Of a stretch of DNA of 64,000 bases, positions 1-12,175 are shown piece by piece. Under the pieces are notes generated by a model that saw only the letters and a program-made list of their open reading frames with translations, ran no database searches and had not been told where the DNA came from. Numbering within the stretch: the first letter of the stretch is position 1; every line of letters begins with the position of its first letter. Origin of the DNA: Synaphobranchus kaupii (Eukaryota > Chordata > Actinopteri > Anguilliformes > Synaphobranchidae); NCBI GenBank assembly GCA_029718625.1, contig CM056383.1:66402849-66466848 (forward strand), written 5' to 3'. The position numbers and the translations under genes were made by a program.

Positions 1-1127
1 TGTGTTTAGTGTGCACAGTTGGTTGCTAAGGAGTTTTGCCAAGTGAACGAGAACTAGCTTCACTTGTGCTTTGCCGATAGCATGTGTGTATTGTGCTGTA
101 GGCAGTGTTCCTGTTACCACAGTGTGACAAGAAAGAAGAAAAAGAAAGTTATAACAAACCTCATTCTTATTGATCCCATGGCAGTTCTGTGCGTGCTCTG
201 GCCATGCGTTCAGAGACTTTGCAACACAGCTTGGGGGTGCTCACACTCGCTTGATTAATCAATCATCATTCCTGTTTTTATGGAAGTTCGTGCAAGTAGA
301 AAGAGGCAGGAAATTTTTCCCTATTGAAGCTGAGGTAGCCAAATCAAGTGCTATCCTAGAAAATCATCAAGAGCACCATTGTTTAATTCATTAAACACTT
401 GAAAATGCACCCGACTTCAAAGTATATTGGCAGGAATTGGTCAAAATTAGTCAGCGGTGTTTTCTCAACATGAAACTGTTATTATATTATATATATGAAT
501 TGCAGTCACATTACTCCTGGGAAGTTACACCAATGCTTTGGATGATGTTTCAGAGCCTGAATGTAAGCATTCCCAGGGATTCCACCTCTCAAGGAACATA
601 TATGGCAAGTATAAATGCTTATATAAGTCGCTTGTTTAAATGGATGGTAAACCATGTTTATTAGATACTCAGTAGAATATGGATGCAAATGGGCGACTCA
701 TGTAAATGTAGCTTTAGTAGCTACTACTGCACTTCGGCCATTAACCAACAAAGGTTTTGTTTTGCATAATGCATTGTTCCATTTAGATGGCATGTTTTCA
801 AGTAGAAGGCAAACGTGTATTTTTGATATATGAACCAATTACAGGATAACACAACCTGGAATCCGGATGAATTGTCTTTTTTCTTTTTTCTCTTGCTGCC
901 TAAATAAGTTCACTTTTTTTTCTATCTGATTTGTGGTGCCACGATATAGTCTGTGAATCTACCAGTGTCAACCTGCTTAATAAAGAACAATCAATTCACC
1001 AAACCATTTTCAGAAACCTGTGATTAGTAGCATCTTTTTATTTCCTGGCATTTAAATATAAATACTACATAACATGCCCACAAGTCATGACTATAATAAT
1101 TACTACAGTATGTTAAAAATCTGCCCA
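1..1127. other. No gene seen
   Basis: AT-rich non-coding sequence. Short open frames only; none resembles a known protein and no repeat ends are visible. Confidence 0.6.
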
Positions 1128-1549
1128 TTAAAGGTTGTATCAGCGATTTTGGGTGACGTCACTTCTGAAGCGAAATCCCAAACAAACAGAGCCAATTATG
1201 TTATGTTTTAAAAAATAGTGTTCAAGCATCCAGAATTATAACCACGTTAATAACGTTTGTAAGAAACCAAACCGTTTGTAAATCCGTCAAGATTTCAGCG
1301 AGATAAGAGTATTAGCGTATTAGTATCACCCACCCCTTGTCGGTGATTGGTTGGAATACTGTTTATTTTGGTTTTGAGTGGTTGGTAGTACCATTTGTTT
1401 TTGTGTACGATCTCGGAGCATAGGCTGCCTACAGAGACGCGGTTTTTTGACGGCCTGCTTATGGGGCGGGCAGCTAGCGGATCGTGAGGAAAAATCAGAT
1501 GAATGTGATCATTTATGTTTCGACCCAAAATCGCTGATACAACCTTTAA
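1128..1549. mobile_element. MITE with perfect 27-bp inverted ends
   Basis: TTAAAGGTTGTATCAGCGAT-TTTGGGT at 1128-1154 is an exact inverted copy of 1523-1549. The pairing stops abruptly inside. The 422-bp interior has no convincing coding frame. The family is not named; the ends start with TTAA, which may be part of the target. Confidence 0.8.
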
Positions 1550-1829
1550 GCGTTTTAAATCTCTGAAGGGTTGGCCTTACTGTTTTTCAGGTGTTCTGAA
1601 TGAAATCTTTAGTATGTAAATTATTGCATACCAGACATGACATGCTGTGACGTGTCATTTTTATCAATAGAAAGTGTGCTCACCATTTTGTGATTAAAAA
1701 CAAATACAGCCTGACTGACGAGTTTTAATTGTGGAAGGTACTTCTGGTTTCATTCCCATTCGGTTGACCAGTCTGTAATGCTTACCTGAATTAATAAAGA
1801 ATTGCACCCTGATTTTGGAATTAAAACAC

Positions 1830-2282
1830 TTAGGGTAACTGTACCAATTAAGCCCACCAAAATCTGTTAGATTATGATGGTATGTATCAAAAATGCAATC
1901 TGTTAAAACTCTTATTTGAAATTTCATGAATGCATTTGTAGGTTTTTTTAAATTTGACAAAGCTATAAAAGAAAGCATTAGAAGTCATGGGCTTAATAGG
2001 CATGCCTGAATGAACATATGTGAAAAATAACAAATTCTGGGGTACCAAAAACACCAAAGTTTTTTTTTGCAACTTCTGTGGTCACCAGGCACATGTGGAT
2101 CCCTAATTCAGTATCAGCAAATCTGTTCAGTTTACAACAGCTGACATGCATGTAACAAGCAGATGTATTGGCAGAATCATTGCACAGCACAATTTAAAAA
2201 AATAAAAACATTTTTTAATTTGACTCCAAAGTTGCAAGTGGGCTTAATTGGTACGTGGGCTTAATAGGTACACTTACCCTAA
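1830..2282. mobile_element. MITE with TTAGGGTAA-type inverted ends
   Basis: The left end TTAGGGTAACTGTACCAATT-AAGCCCACC has an inverted partner at the right end, GTGGGCTTAATAGGTACACTTACCCTAA. The right arm carries the GGGCTTAAT...GGTAC word twice (2231-2273), suggesting a small internal duplication. AT-rich interior, no coding frame. Confidence 0.7.
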
Positions 2283-3466
2283 TATTTTAAATAGTAGAAA
2301 TTACTCTGATTTTTTTTTAAAGGAGGAAATGGAATATAAGTAAAATGGTGCATTTGCTCTTAGTGGGAGGGTATACATTTTTCCTGTACCCCCTCCCACA
2401 TGCTACAATGTTCTTTGGTCTGTACGCACGGCCTACAAGTAGTGTTCACTCAATTTAACCATGGCCTAATATAGAATACAAAAACGTGAATATTTAGTTT
2501 TGTAAGCTGGGATGATCCCCCATGTGCAAGTGTGTGGAGCTTTTTTTCATGCACTACATTATCAGTAGGGAAGGCCTTCCCATTGACCTTATTAGCAAAC
2601 AAACAATTCAGAATTAAAGTAGCCTGTCAGCCAACTTTGTCTTTTTTACCCCAGTCTCCAAGGGAATGGCTGAATTATGTGGTTTCCATCTGCACCACAT
2701 ACAGAGTTGTAATTAGAGGCATTTTACACAAGAAACAGACATATTTCTTGTGCAAGATTATCATAATAATGCTCCTGTCTGAAGTTGTAATGCATTTTGT
2801 TCCTTTTCTTAAAATGTGTGCAGAAACTATCAATTCTTGACAGATTAAATTAAACCATTGTTGTATCTCTTTTCAGGGTGCTGCTCAGTCTTTTTCTTTG
2901 AATCATCACATTTTGAAAAATGTCCTCTGCTTCAAAGCTATGAATAAAATGTCGTGACATCTTTCATAAAGCCTTTTGAATGATAAAAGTGGGAAACACT
3001 TGGAATGGAATTGCCAGCCCCTGTCCTTGGCCACGGTAAAGAAACATTTCATATCCTCACTTTTAGGCTGAAACACTTCAACCTGAAATTGTGCTGCTGC
3101 AAAAGGTTAGAACAGTTAGTCTAAGGCATGGCGTTGATCAAGGACAGCTCGTAGAGCCAAGTAACAAATGTGTGCAACAAAAATTCCTATGACTATTTCT
3201 GTGTACTTTGAAAATAGATATATCCATGTAAATGTTGGGACCTTTCTAGAAATCGAAAGCGTATTCACACTTTGTATTTGATTTTCCACTTGTCCTCTGT
3301 GGGAAGGATTCACATTTACATTGAGGTGTATTGTGTCATAAAACTAATGTTTTGCTGAATTTATTTGTGGCACTTCCTATCCATAAGATCACTGATTGTC
3401 ATTTATAGGCTACTTGCTTCCATCAGAGAAAAAAAATACCCGTTTTTGTCCACTTTCTGGGGATTC
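2283..3466. other. No gene seen
   Basis: AT-rich sequence between a MITE and the solo LTR. The 102-codon frame at 2532 has no recognisable content and low-complexity composition. Confidence 0.6.
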
Positions 3467-4444
3467 TGTTATGGTCCTGTTAATTGTGTATTATTTTCTG
3501 TTACTTTATTATTTTTCATATTCATTCCCATAGCCCTGGTTCCTGTACTATTTACATTTCCCTCTGATCCCCTCTGTCTGTGTGCTGTGTTCCGAGTTGT
3601 CACTCCCCTGTATCGTGCTGGCACTATTCGGGTGATTTTGGAAGTATTCGGGATTTCTGCCTTCCTTCGTGTCTCGTATTCTTTCTTCAGTCTTTTTGTA
3701 TTAAACTGTAGATAATACTAACAATTACTTATTGCACTTGTGGTTATCTAGTTTAGATTACACTTACTAAATCTACTAATGTATATGTGTTACTAAACTA
3801 AACTAACCCCCGTATTTGAGTTATTTACTAATTGATACTAACATATCTTCTACGCTTTAACATTCCATTCTCGTGTGCTTTACCTGACTCCTGCTGCCTT
3901 CGCATATTGACTGCACCTGTCTCTAGCCTGTAACTCCGCCTACCAATCTGAGCACGAGTCTGCCTCTGGTCCAGGCTATGTTGTCTTCAATGTGTTTTCG
4001 TGAATCCGGTCCACGTCTTTGTTACTTCCCCATTATTGTATTATCTATTCCCATTGTTATCACCTTTGTCTTGTTTGTAACCCCGCCCTCTCTCACACCT
4101 GTACCTCCTTGTCTTATCCTTCCCCAGTGTTTATATACCCTCAGTGTGCAGTCATTTGTTGTCAGAACGTTGATCAATTTCATTGTGCCGATTATTTGTA
4201 AGCCTTTGTTATTTGAGATTCCTGAGACACCTTTTCGTACGACTTCGAGCCTGCCTTTTCCTTCTGTTTTGTTTGCCGTGTTTTTCTGGTTCTTTGACTC
4301 TTGCTACGTTTTTTGACTATTCTTTTGGATTTCGATTTTGTACTGTCTATCTCTGATTACCTGGCTTCTGAACTTGGACTGAATAAACAACGTTTTTTGC
4401 CTGCTACCTGTGGTCTGCGTTTGGGTCCTTATCAGAACTTAACA
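3467..4444 (+). mobile_element. Solo LTR of a retrotransposon
   Basis: About 978 bp, starting TGTTATGGTCCTG and ending CAGAACTTAACA, so the ends are the short inverted repeat TGTTA/TAACA. The flanks GATTC (3462-3466) and GATTA (4445-4449) look like a 5-bp target duplication with one change. Near the 3' end are a poly(A) signal AATAAA (4382) and a CTGCCTGCTACC-type segment typical of fish Gypsy-like LTRs. No internal retroviral genes or second LTR are present. Confidence 0.6.
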
Positions 4445-4449
4445 GATTA

Positions 4450-6590
4450 ATTTGTTCTGTGCACAAAAACATAATTTATTAGACAAGTTTTGAATGAAAT
4501 TTATGATAAAACAAATATATTTCCTCATTGTTGTCTGTATTCTTTTAGTATTTCGTTTATGTATTGCCTTGATTACCCCCCCATTTTAATAATCTGAACG
4601 CTGAAGTGCTTTTTGGAAAGTGGAATGAAATTAGCTCTGAAGCCTTGATATTGTACTTTTCAAACCCCCTCATGAAGAAAGTCCAATTGCATAGCAATTT
4701 CATTCAATTGTAATTATAGTTTTCAACGGAAGTGTTGCTGACAGTCCAACTCAGTAACCGTTAGATTGCTTAATAAAACCCACTTCCATATTGAATGATC
4801 GAGTATTGGATTCAGCAGCAGAGTGGTGTATTTGTATTTTGAAGCATAACTATTATCTTCAGTGTATCACCCAGCAATGTCAGTGTTCTGCCAATTTATT
4901 TGAACCCATTCCTGGGTTCAATTTACACGCATATTGTGATCAGCTTTACATATAAACCGTGTATACGTCACGTGGCGCTGTAATGGCGGCACGTAGTCCA
5001 GCTGTCTCGTGTTTGTTAATTTGAATGTTTTGTTGTCGGGCTTTTGTCTTTTGTTTTTTTCATGCGCTGTGTGTCTGTTGTGGGACGGGGAAGCGGACTG
5101 GACGTTTTTATAATATTGACGGGACTGCGGGCAATCTTCAAAAGGCAACCAGGGAAGGAGAAGATAATGCGGGGGAGGAGTGAGGCGGCGACTGGGAAGG
5201 CTGAGCTCCATTTCGACAGTGGACAGAGACCGCAACACTGCGTGTAGCCTATGGAGTAAAGTCGTGGAGGCGCCGAGGCGGAGTTTGTGTGTTGGACTGG
5301 TTGAAATTTATGTTTAATACATGTTTTTCCCTAGGTACCAAGCTGGTATCTTTGGATAGCACACAACTGAGAACCTGCTGAAAATAATGCCATGGATAGC
5401 ATACAGTTCATAGGAACCATGTGTTTTATTTAAAACTACTTCCAGCAGCTTCTCAAAAATTCAATAAAGATGGATGTCTAGAAGCTATGTTTTGATGGAA
5501 AGACATAGAAATAGAAGATGCTTGACAGTAAGAAGCATTTTTTTAAAGATGGTAAATGGTTCATCACAGCTTGTAAATGGAAGAAATTTGTCCCCGATTA
5601 TCTTCTGTATTTAATGCAGCATGGACTGTGTTGTGTTGTGTAAAAAGAGAATGAAATATTCTGGGGATTATCCAGCCAGTGATTTGGAAAGATGTATTCT
5701 TAACCTTTCATAGTCAATAATTCCATAACTAGTACCATAATGTTATAGTATCAGGTTAAACAGGCAGACGCACAATACTGGGTAATTATGATTGGACTCC
5801 TCCCCTTGGATGATCTGGCCAACACTTGCCCAGTTAAAGACCCCACACAATGGAAATGTAGCTCTTAAGTGAGGAAATTGTTCGCTATATGAAATGGTTT
5901 AATTACTTCAAGGAAATGATGTAGACCAAAAAAATAAATATATTATTCAAAGTTGATATTTGCGCTGCAAAATATTTTCCTCGCTTCTTCCTGTGAAACG
6001 GCAGTGTGACGTTTTGATGACGCGTACCTGCACTGTGGAACAAAGTATTCCCTCCAATTACATTGCTCAATTTTCAACTTGTCCTCAACGTCAATGTAAG
6101 TGACAGCTAGCTTAGGGTACTTAGGTTGCTCACAATAGCAGTCAGTGCGAACAAAATGGGACAAAAGTGCTTGTTTGGGTGTGTGAGTCCTCACACCCTA
6201 TTTAGTTTCCCCACAAACACATGGCTACACACAAAATGGCTCAATTTTGGCCACATGAAGGAGTCTGCAATATCCACAGGAACACCTGAGGTAAAAGTAT
6301 GCATAGTGTAGTAGCCTAGGTTATCAAGCATGTCTTAGTAACATTAGCAGAGGCTGTCTATCAACTGGTATAATGGTAGAAATACAAAACGGGATTCGAG
6401 ATTCAAATTAGCGAGATATTGATAATTACAAATATTACGACTGCCGTCAGTGGCAGTAGTTGTGGCTGCCCAGCAATTTGTACACAGCTATCCTGTTATT
6501 GCGGTAATGGTAACGTTAATAGAAAAACAAAACAGGATTCCAGATTCTAGGCAAATATTTGTTACAGATGTTGACGTTACATGCGACTTA
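4450..6590. other. Non-coding, with a small GC-rich patch
   Basis: Mostly AT-rich. From 4975 to 5290 the sequence turns GC-rich (GGACGGGGAAGCGGACTGGA, GGGGGAGGAGTGAGGCGGCG), which might be a repeat end or an untranslated exon; a CCCTAG acceptor-like site follows at 5334. I cannot assign it. Confidence 0.5.
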
Positions 6591-6596
6591 TCATAC

Positions 6597-6803
6597 CACT
6601 CAGAAACATCGAGATTCTCTCGGGAGTGGACCGCATTTTCCGCAGCTCCGGCAGCAGCAGCAGCAACGGGGGGTTGCTCAAACATATAAGGCCGCAAAGG
6701 AGCGAAGCCGTCCACATACTCATAGTCATTTCCCTCCATCCTCGCCCTCTCCGTCCTCCTGCCCCTCGTTGTCCCACAGAAACAATGCCTCCTCCTCTGG
6801 CAT
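6597..6803 (-). pseudogene. Coding-like fragment resembling P2X7-type intracellular-domain proteins
   Basis: From the minus-strand ATG at 6803 the frame reads MPEEEALFLWDNEGQEDGEG then EDGG and stops. One base over it continues NDYEYVDGFAPLRPYMFEQP, an Ala run, then AENAVHSRENLDVSEW. PYMFEP and NV/DVSEW are phrases of the multi-copy fish proteins that carry a P2X7 cytoplasmic-type domain. The shift is an extra G in GGAGGGAAATG near 6736-6738. A GTATGA donor-like site follows DVSEW at 6596, so this could be a first exon. No continuation was found. Function is not claimed. Confidence 0.35.
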
Positions 6804-6809
6804 TCCTAC

Positions 6810-9800
6810 ATCTCAAAACTAGGGCTCCTAGGATTCCATTTTCGCTGAATTGCGGACGGAATCACAGAATTGACCTTAAGCAGAATCTTGGCTTTTGCGT
6901 AGAATTTCTGTTTTTTTTTTGTGGGTCAGATGGTTTCCAACACACTGCCCGCCCTTAAAACCTATTACAAAGTGGGGAGGGTGGGAATAAACATCTGATT
7001 GGCTGCATACTAAACTCACCTATAGAGCTTTTTATTTCAAGTTTAAGGAAATCATGTTCCCTATTGCATTTTCCTTGCCTCAGCTAATGTATGGTCTTGT
7101 GATCATATAAGCACTTTATTTTATTTCATCTGCACTTTACATAATTCAGCATTGGATTTAAGTCTTATCCTTGCATATAAAGCATAATAATAATAATGTA
7201 TTTCTAATAAAAGAAATCGGGATCAGTATCGGCCGATCTTTAAAAAGAAGTATATTGGTATCTGCCCCGAAAAATCTTGATCGGAGCATCTTATATAGGC
7301 TATTATTTTCTTGTCTTCATTTAGTTTACCACAAGTTTGAATGATTATATACACATATTTTACGGTAGCTTGTGAAAAAAAAAGGGTTGAAAATTGGGAA
7401 AACTGAAAAAAAAAATGGCTTAAAAGAATCAAGAAAACGGAATCATGCCCTACAAAACAGTTAGATTTTTAGGGAGTCTTCCTATTGAAGTGAATATCAA
7501 AATGAGATTAACTACAGAAAATAATCATGAGTATTGATGACGGGCATCAACTGCAACGTAGTGAGTGACATCAGTGGTTTTCAAATCCGGTATTCAGTTA
7601 TTCAGACATAAACCACTGTTGAAGGAGTGCATTGTCCCATGCCAATTAAACTGTAAACTGTGTTGCATCTCATCAGAACTGATACTGAACGTCATTATAC
7701 AGCCTGCCACTGTCATAACATGATCAAATTTGTGATAATTTCTCACAGTGTTTTGTTAACACATAAATGAGATGGGGTTGTTTGCCAGCCAGCTCCCAGT
7801 TACCAGATTCTGTTTGTTTAGCCTTTTTGAAAACATTTTTTTGGTATTTATCTTTTTTTCCCCCACAGGCACATCTTACGTGAAGTAAAAAAAAAAAAAA
7901 AACCTTAGAAAATGTCCAAGATCACATAACACTAAAGCTCTCTTCTAGTTGAAGGGTATGTCGATGGGTTCTGATGCCAAAATTGCTCCCTAAGTGGCGA
8001 TTCTACCGTGATTCACTGTAGTCACATTCAACATTGGAATATAAATGCAGATCTCAATCTCCAAAATGATAGGACTGTGTCCAGCCAACGAGTGAATGAG
8101 AAAATATTTGGCGGTACCCCCAAGAAAAGTGGTTCAGAAATCCTTGGATTTATAATTAGCATTATTGAATTTTTATTGTTTGGACAACCTAATTTTTCCT
8201 ATGTTATAATTTGTTAGAAATATCTGTTTTCTAATACTGTTCTCTTCTGCTTTGTAGGTAACTCTGAGAGATGCATACAAATATTAAATTATATTTCGCA
8301 GTTGAGACAAAAATAACTTTCACAGGAGAATGAGTAGGAATGTCTTATTTTTCCTGTCACAGACACAAATTACTTCTTTAATTTTAATTCAATTTGTATG
8401 TTTTTAAATTGTGAATAACTCGATAAAATCAAAACACCTAACAAAGCTACCTAACAAATGTGCAAAAATAGTTTAGTTTAAAATGAGCACATGACCTCAC
8501 TATCACCATCATGCATGGCTTCAATAAAGTGAACCTTCAATTACAATAAAGTGTCATTTACAATAGTTTAAACTGTGCTCTATGCAGGATTTTTACCTAG
8601 AAAATATTATAAAATAACCTTGTTCAGTCAAATCTATGGTGCACTGGCAATCTGTCAAAAACAATTGTCGAAACCTTGCTCCTCTGCCTGTATTTATTTA
8701 AACAAAAATGTTTTAAACATACAAACAGGCCAAGTTACTCACGCATAGCCTGCAAAGCACTGTCAGCAAGTCATTAATTAAAACTTGCAAAAACTAGGCC
8801 TACCATTAAAATTATTGATATCAAAATGCAGCCAAGTTACACCAGACTACATTGCTCATCGTAGCTAACACTAATTAAACTATCTCTATTCCAAAGCACC
8901 CCAATCTTTCCTAAATTATTTCATGTAACTTGGCCCTGTTTTTTTTTTTGTTTTTTTTTTAATTCTGAATGGCCTACCTTTGGTCATTTTGGTTGGATGA
9001 CTTCAAACTACAAAAAATGTAGGCAGTATGCTGTGAAAATGTAACCCTGAATTGGTAATAAACGAAGTTTTAAAAGTCATCCATATAGAAAAATGCACTT
9101 TGCTAAAAATGTTATTTTCATTTCGTCCTCGCTTGACGTTTTGCTCGCTGTGCTCAGGTGTGTTTTTTGCCCTCCATGGAGGTGAGTGGGCGGGATGGAG
9201 GAGGAGACTTATTTGATTGTAAACACACACGACCACTGCAAGGCTAAAGATCCCGCGTATAGTGTACCTTTAATTCATATTAGCAAGTAGCATTTGTTTG
9301 GTGCAATGTCCACATGTAGCTGGTGAGTCATTTCCTTTTCTGCTGGGTTATGTGCCTTCTCAGCGTGATTTTAAACTTTAAACACTTCGCCGTGTCTCTC
9401 GTGTTCCTGTATCATTGCTTTCTGTGATCTAGTTCCTTTCAGGTGCAGCAGCAAGTCCTGTACTGCCTCGTCAAATATTGATCTTAAGGCCTCCGGCACT
9501 AGAGGGCAGAGTGTGAGAGACAGAACAGTTTCCCTTGGCTTAAGCGAATCAAGTCAGACTTTGTTTTATTAAATATGGGCCTATCACATACTGTTAGTAC
9601 AAATATCACCTTAAAAATCAATTCATTTAAAATAATGATAAAAAATAAATCTGGTGGATTTTCTCCCGAGTAAATGTATGCCACGCCCACACAATACATT
9701 TTTAATCGGCCAGAAGAGACATAGGCAGGCTCCTATGATCAATCCCCATTGATCTTTCAAAATGTTCAAAATCTTTGCCTTCGATTTACAATACCTTTCA

Positions 9801-10620
9801 TTCTTGTCATCATGTTGTTGTTTTTTAGGATGGCAATTTGTAGTTACTCTGTAAGTGAAGTTAAATTCAGGGTATGGTCTGTTAATGAGCCAGCTAGCTT
9901 ATACGTAGCCACAGAACCCTTCTGTCTGTCAGGTTTGGTGAGGCTTGTTGAAGCTTGGTGATTTTTCTCTCTTTTCGCAGATATATGGTACAGCGCACAG
10001 TGAAGCAATATTTTGGCATTATCATTTGCGAATGTACATTTAAAAGTAATGTAATTAAATGTATATGTATTAATTAAATTGAATGGACCCAAATGAGCCA
10101 TAACATTAGCTAGATTTACTTTAATGTTATTGACTGTGGAATGGGGTATCCTATGCTTCCACGACTGGTTAAAAAAAAAACAAATAAAATTAAGGAATGT
10201 GTTTAAGCGACAACGTAAAGTGAAAAATCTCATTGAATTGAAATTGTTTAAAAAAAAATTTGCCAGATATGGTTGCTTTTAAGTTATAAATTGACAGTCC
10301 ATTTGGAAAGCACAGGTTACTGGAATTGTGGTCTGGCCCAGCCACCATCTACTCAGTGACATTCTGCCCTGGAGCAAAATGTAGCCTAATTGCCAACTCC
10401 TGCCCTAGAACACATAAGCTCCATAATATAAAACTACTTTAATTAAAGCGAACGTAACAGTTCGCAGACCTTTAGGGATAGCGTGATCAGTTCTGCAACT
10501 CTTCTAAATTGGTTTCTTTTTCATTCAATGCACTCCACTGTTGTGTGAAAAGTGAAAAAATAAAACAAGTATGCAACTGAGAAAACTAACGGCCTCCTCA
10601 CAGTCGACTGATTCAGCTCA
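6810..10620. other. No gene seen
   Basis: AT-rich sequence with A/T homopolymers (7886, 8941) and a degraded repeat at 7215. Open frames are short and unconvincing on both strands. Confidence 0.6.
7215..7300. repeat. Degenerate GATCGG-type repeat fragment
   Basis: GGGATCAGTATCGGCCGATC and CTGCCCCGAAAAATCTTGAT-CGGAGCATC resemble the ends of the frequent fish hAT-type repeat that reads ...GCACCGATC...GGGATCGG. Short and degenerate, so the call is tentative. Confidence 0.3.
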
Positions 10621-10628
10621 GGAGGACT

Positions 10629-10646
10629 GTTTGTTTGTTTGTTTGT

Positions 10647-10688
<42 letters not shown>
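10629..10688. repeat. (GTTT)n followed by (CT)n
   Basis: Six GTTT units run directly into about 18 CT units, a compound microsatellite. Confidence 0.97.
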
Positions 10689-10689
<1 letters not shown>

Positions 10690-12167
10690 GTTTTGTGTTT
10701 GGCATGTGAGGCAGACATGCCTGTACATAATCTCAGCTTTAGGAAGACATTGTTAAAAAGGTGACCTGGGACCAACACTTGAGCATCTTTTTTCCCTTAA
10801 TTCATACTTGTGCTTTACCCATAATGCTGTTAGTTTAACAGACTTTCACTCACATGCAGCTGGTACTTCTGTCCTCCTTCCATTCCCAGGCGTTGCTTTA
10901 CAGGTTCAAACGCTCCCTGTGGGGTTGTGTGTAAAATTAATGCTGACAGCCAAAGTACACTGGTGCCTCTTAGTGCTTTTTGAGTTCAGTCTCATTCCTC
11001 ATTATTTCACAGTGGCAAACAGGCAAAGGTAATTAATGGCTCCCGCACTTCACTGAACCTTGAAGCGCCAGCAAATGGAAAGCATTTTTCTTGGTTTGTA
11101 GACTTCGCTGCTTTAACCGTATGATAATGCAGTTTAAATAGGCTATACACTTTCTCAAGTCTTCGGTTGGATCTTGGCAACTTGATGACGCTCTCCAAAA
11201 ACCAACAGTGCATGTTGTTCGAAAGTATACATAATTTCATAGACTTGGCTCTTTGAATATGTGCACAAGGACAGGACAGCACTTGCAAATGAATTCAGCT
11301 TGGTAATGGATGATGATACAACTTTAGCCACAGAGAAATGTATTTGTTTTGAAAGTAAATCTATGTCACCTGCTGACTAAATTGTTCCATTTGACTCGTC
11401 TTAAATTGGGAACTAGATTCAATTGATTTATTCATTTAAATAATTTAGTATTTTAATAAAATTACATTTGTGGGGTGATTGAAACAAAATCAGCTGGGTT
11501 CTTAGGATCATGCAAAAGTGATAATACTGTTTGCCCAAGGAGGGTGGCTTTCAGTCGTCAGGATGACCACTTTGCTTACTAATAACTTCCCAGGTGATTT
11601 TGTGCCTGCAAGCTGTCTGGGATGCCACTCCAGCTGTGACCTTCATTTGTAAAGTGAAAAAGATTGCACACTTAAAGATGTGTGCAAGTCATTGCCCTCT
11701 TTAACTGACAGTGGGGTGGGGGGTAGGCCTGAGGTTGCAGTTGTGAATTCTTAATTAGGGAGGAAATTGGCACAGAGAACTGTTACACCTCAGCATTATA
11801 TTGCTTATTTTTTATATTTTCCCAGATTGAGAACTAGTCTCACTAACAATGAGGTTTAGCTAAGTCTATTCTCGTGCATTTTTTAAAAGATCAAAAAAGT
11901 ATTTTACTTGCAAAGTAGAATAGCCCATTGTGAATGAGTGCCTTTTGTGAGGGTCGAGTCAGAGAGGCTAAAAGTTGCTTATATGGTGCTCGACGGCCCT
12001 ATCTTGATGCATACGTTTCTGCAGGCCAGACAAATACTACAAAATAATTCAAAAAAATGCTTTCAGTTTTTTAATGTTTTGTTTATTAGTGTTTCTTAAT
12101 ATTGTAAACACTTAGAGATCTAAAGCATAACTCATTTGTGATTAAGTGTTAAGTTTCTATATTGACT
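10690..12167. other. No gene seen
   Basis: Unique-looking AT-rich sequence up to the hAT element. Nothing beyond short frames. Confidence 0.6.
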
Positions 12168-12175
12168 GTCACAAC

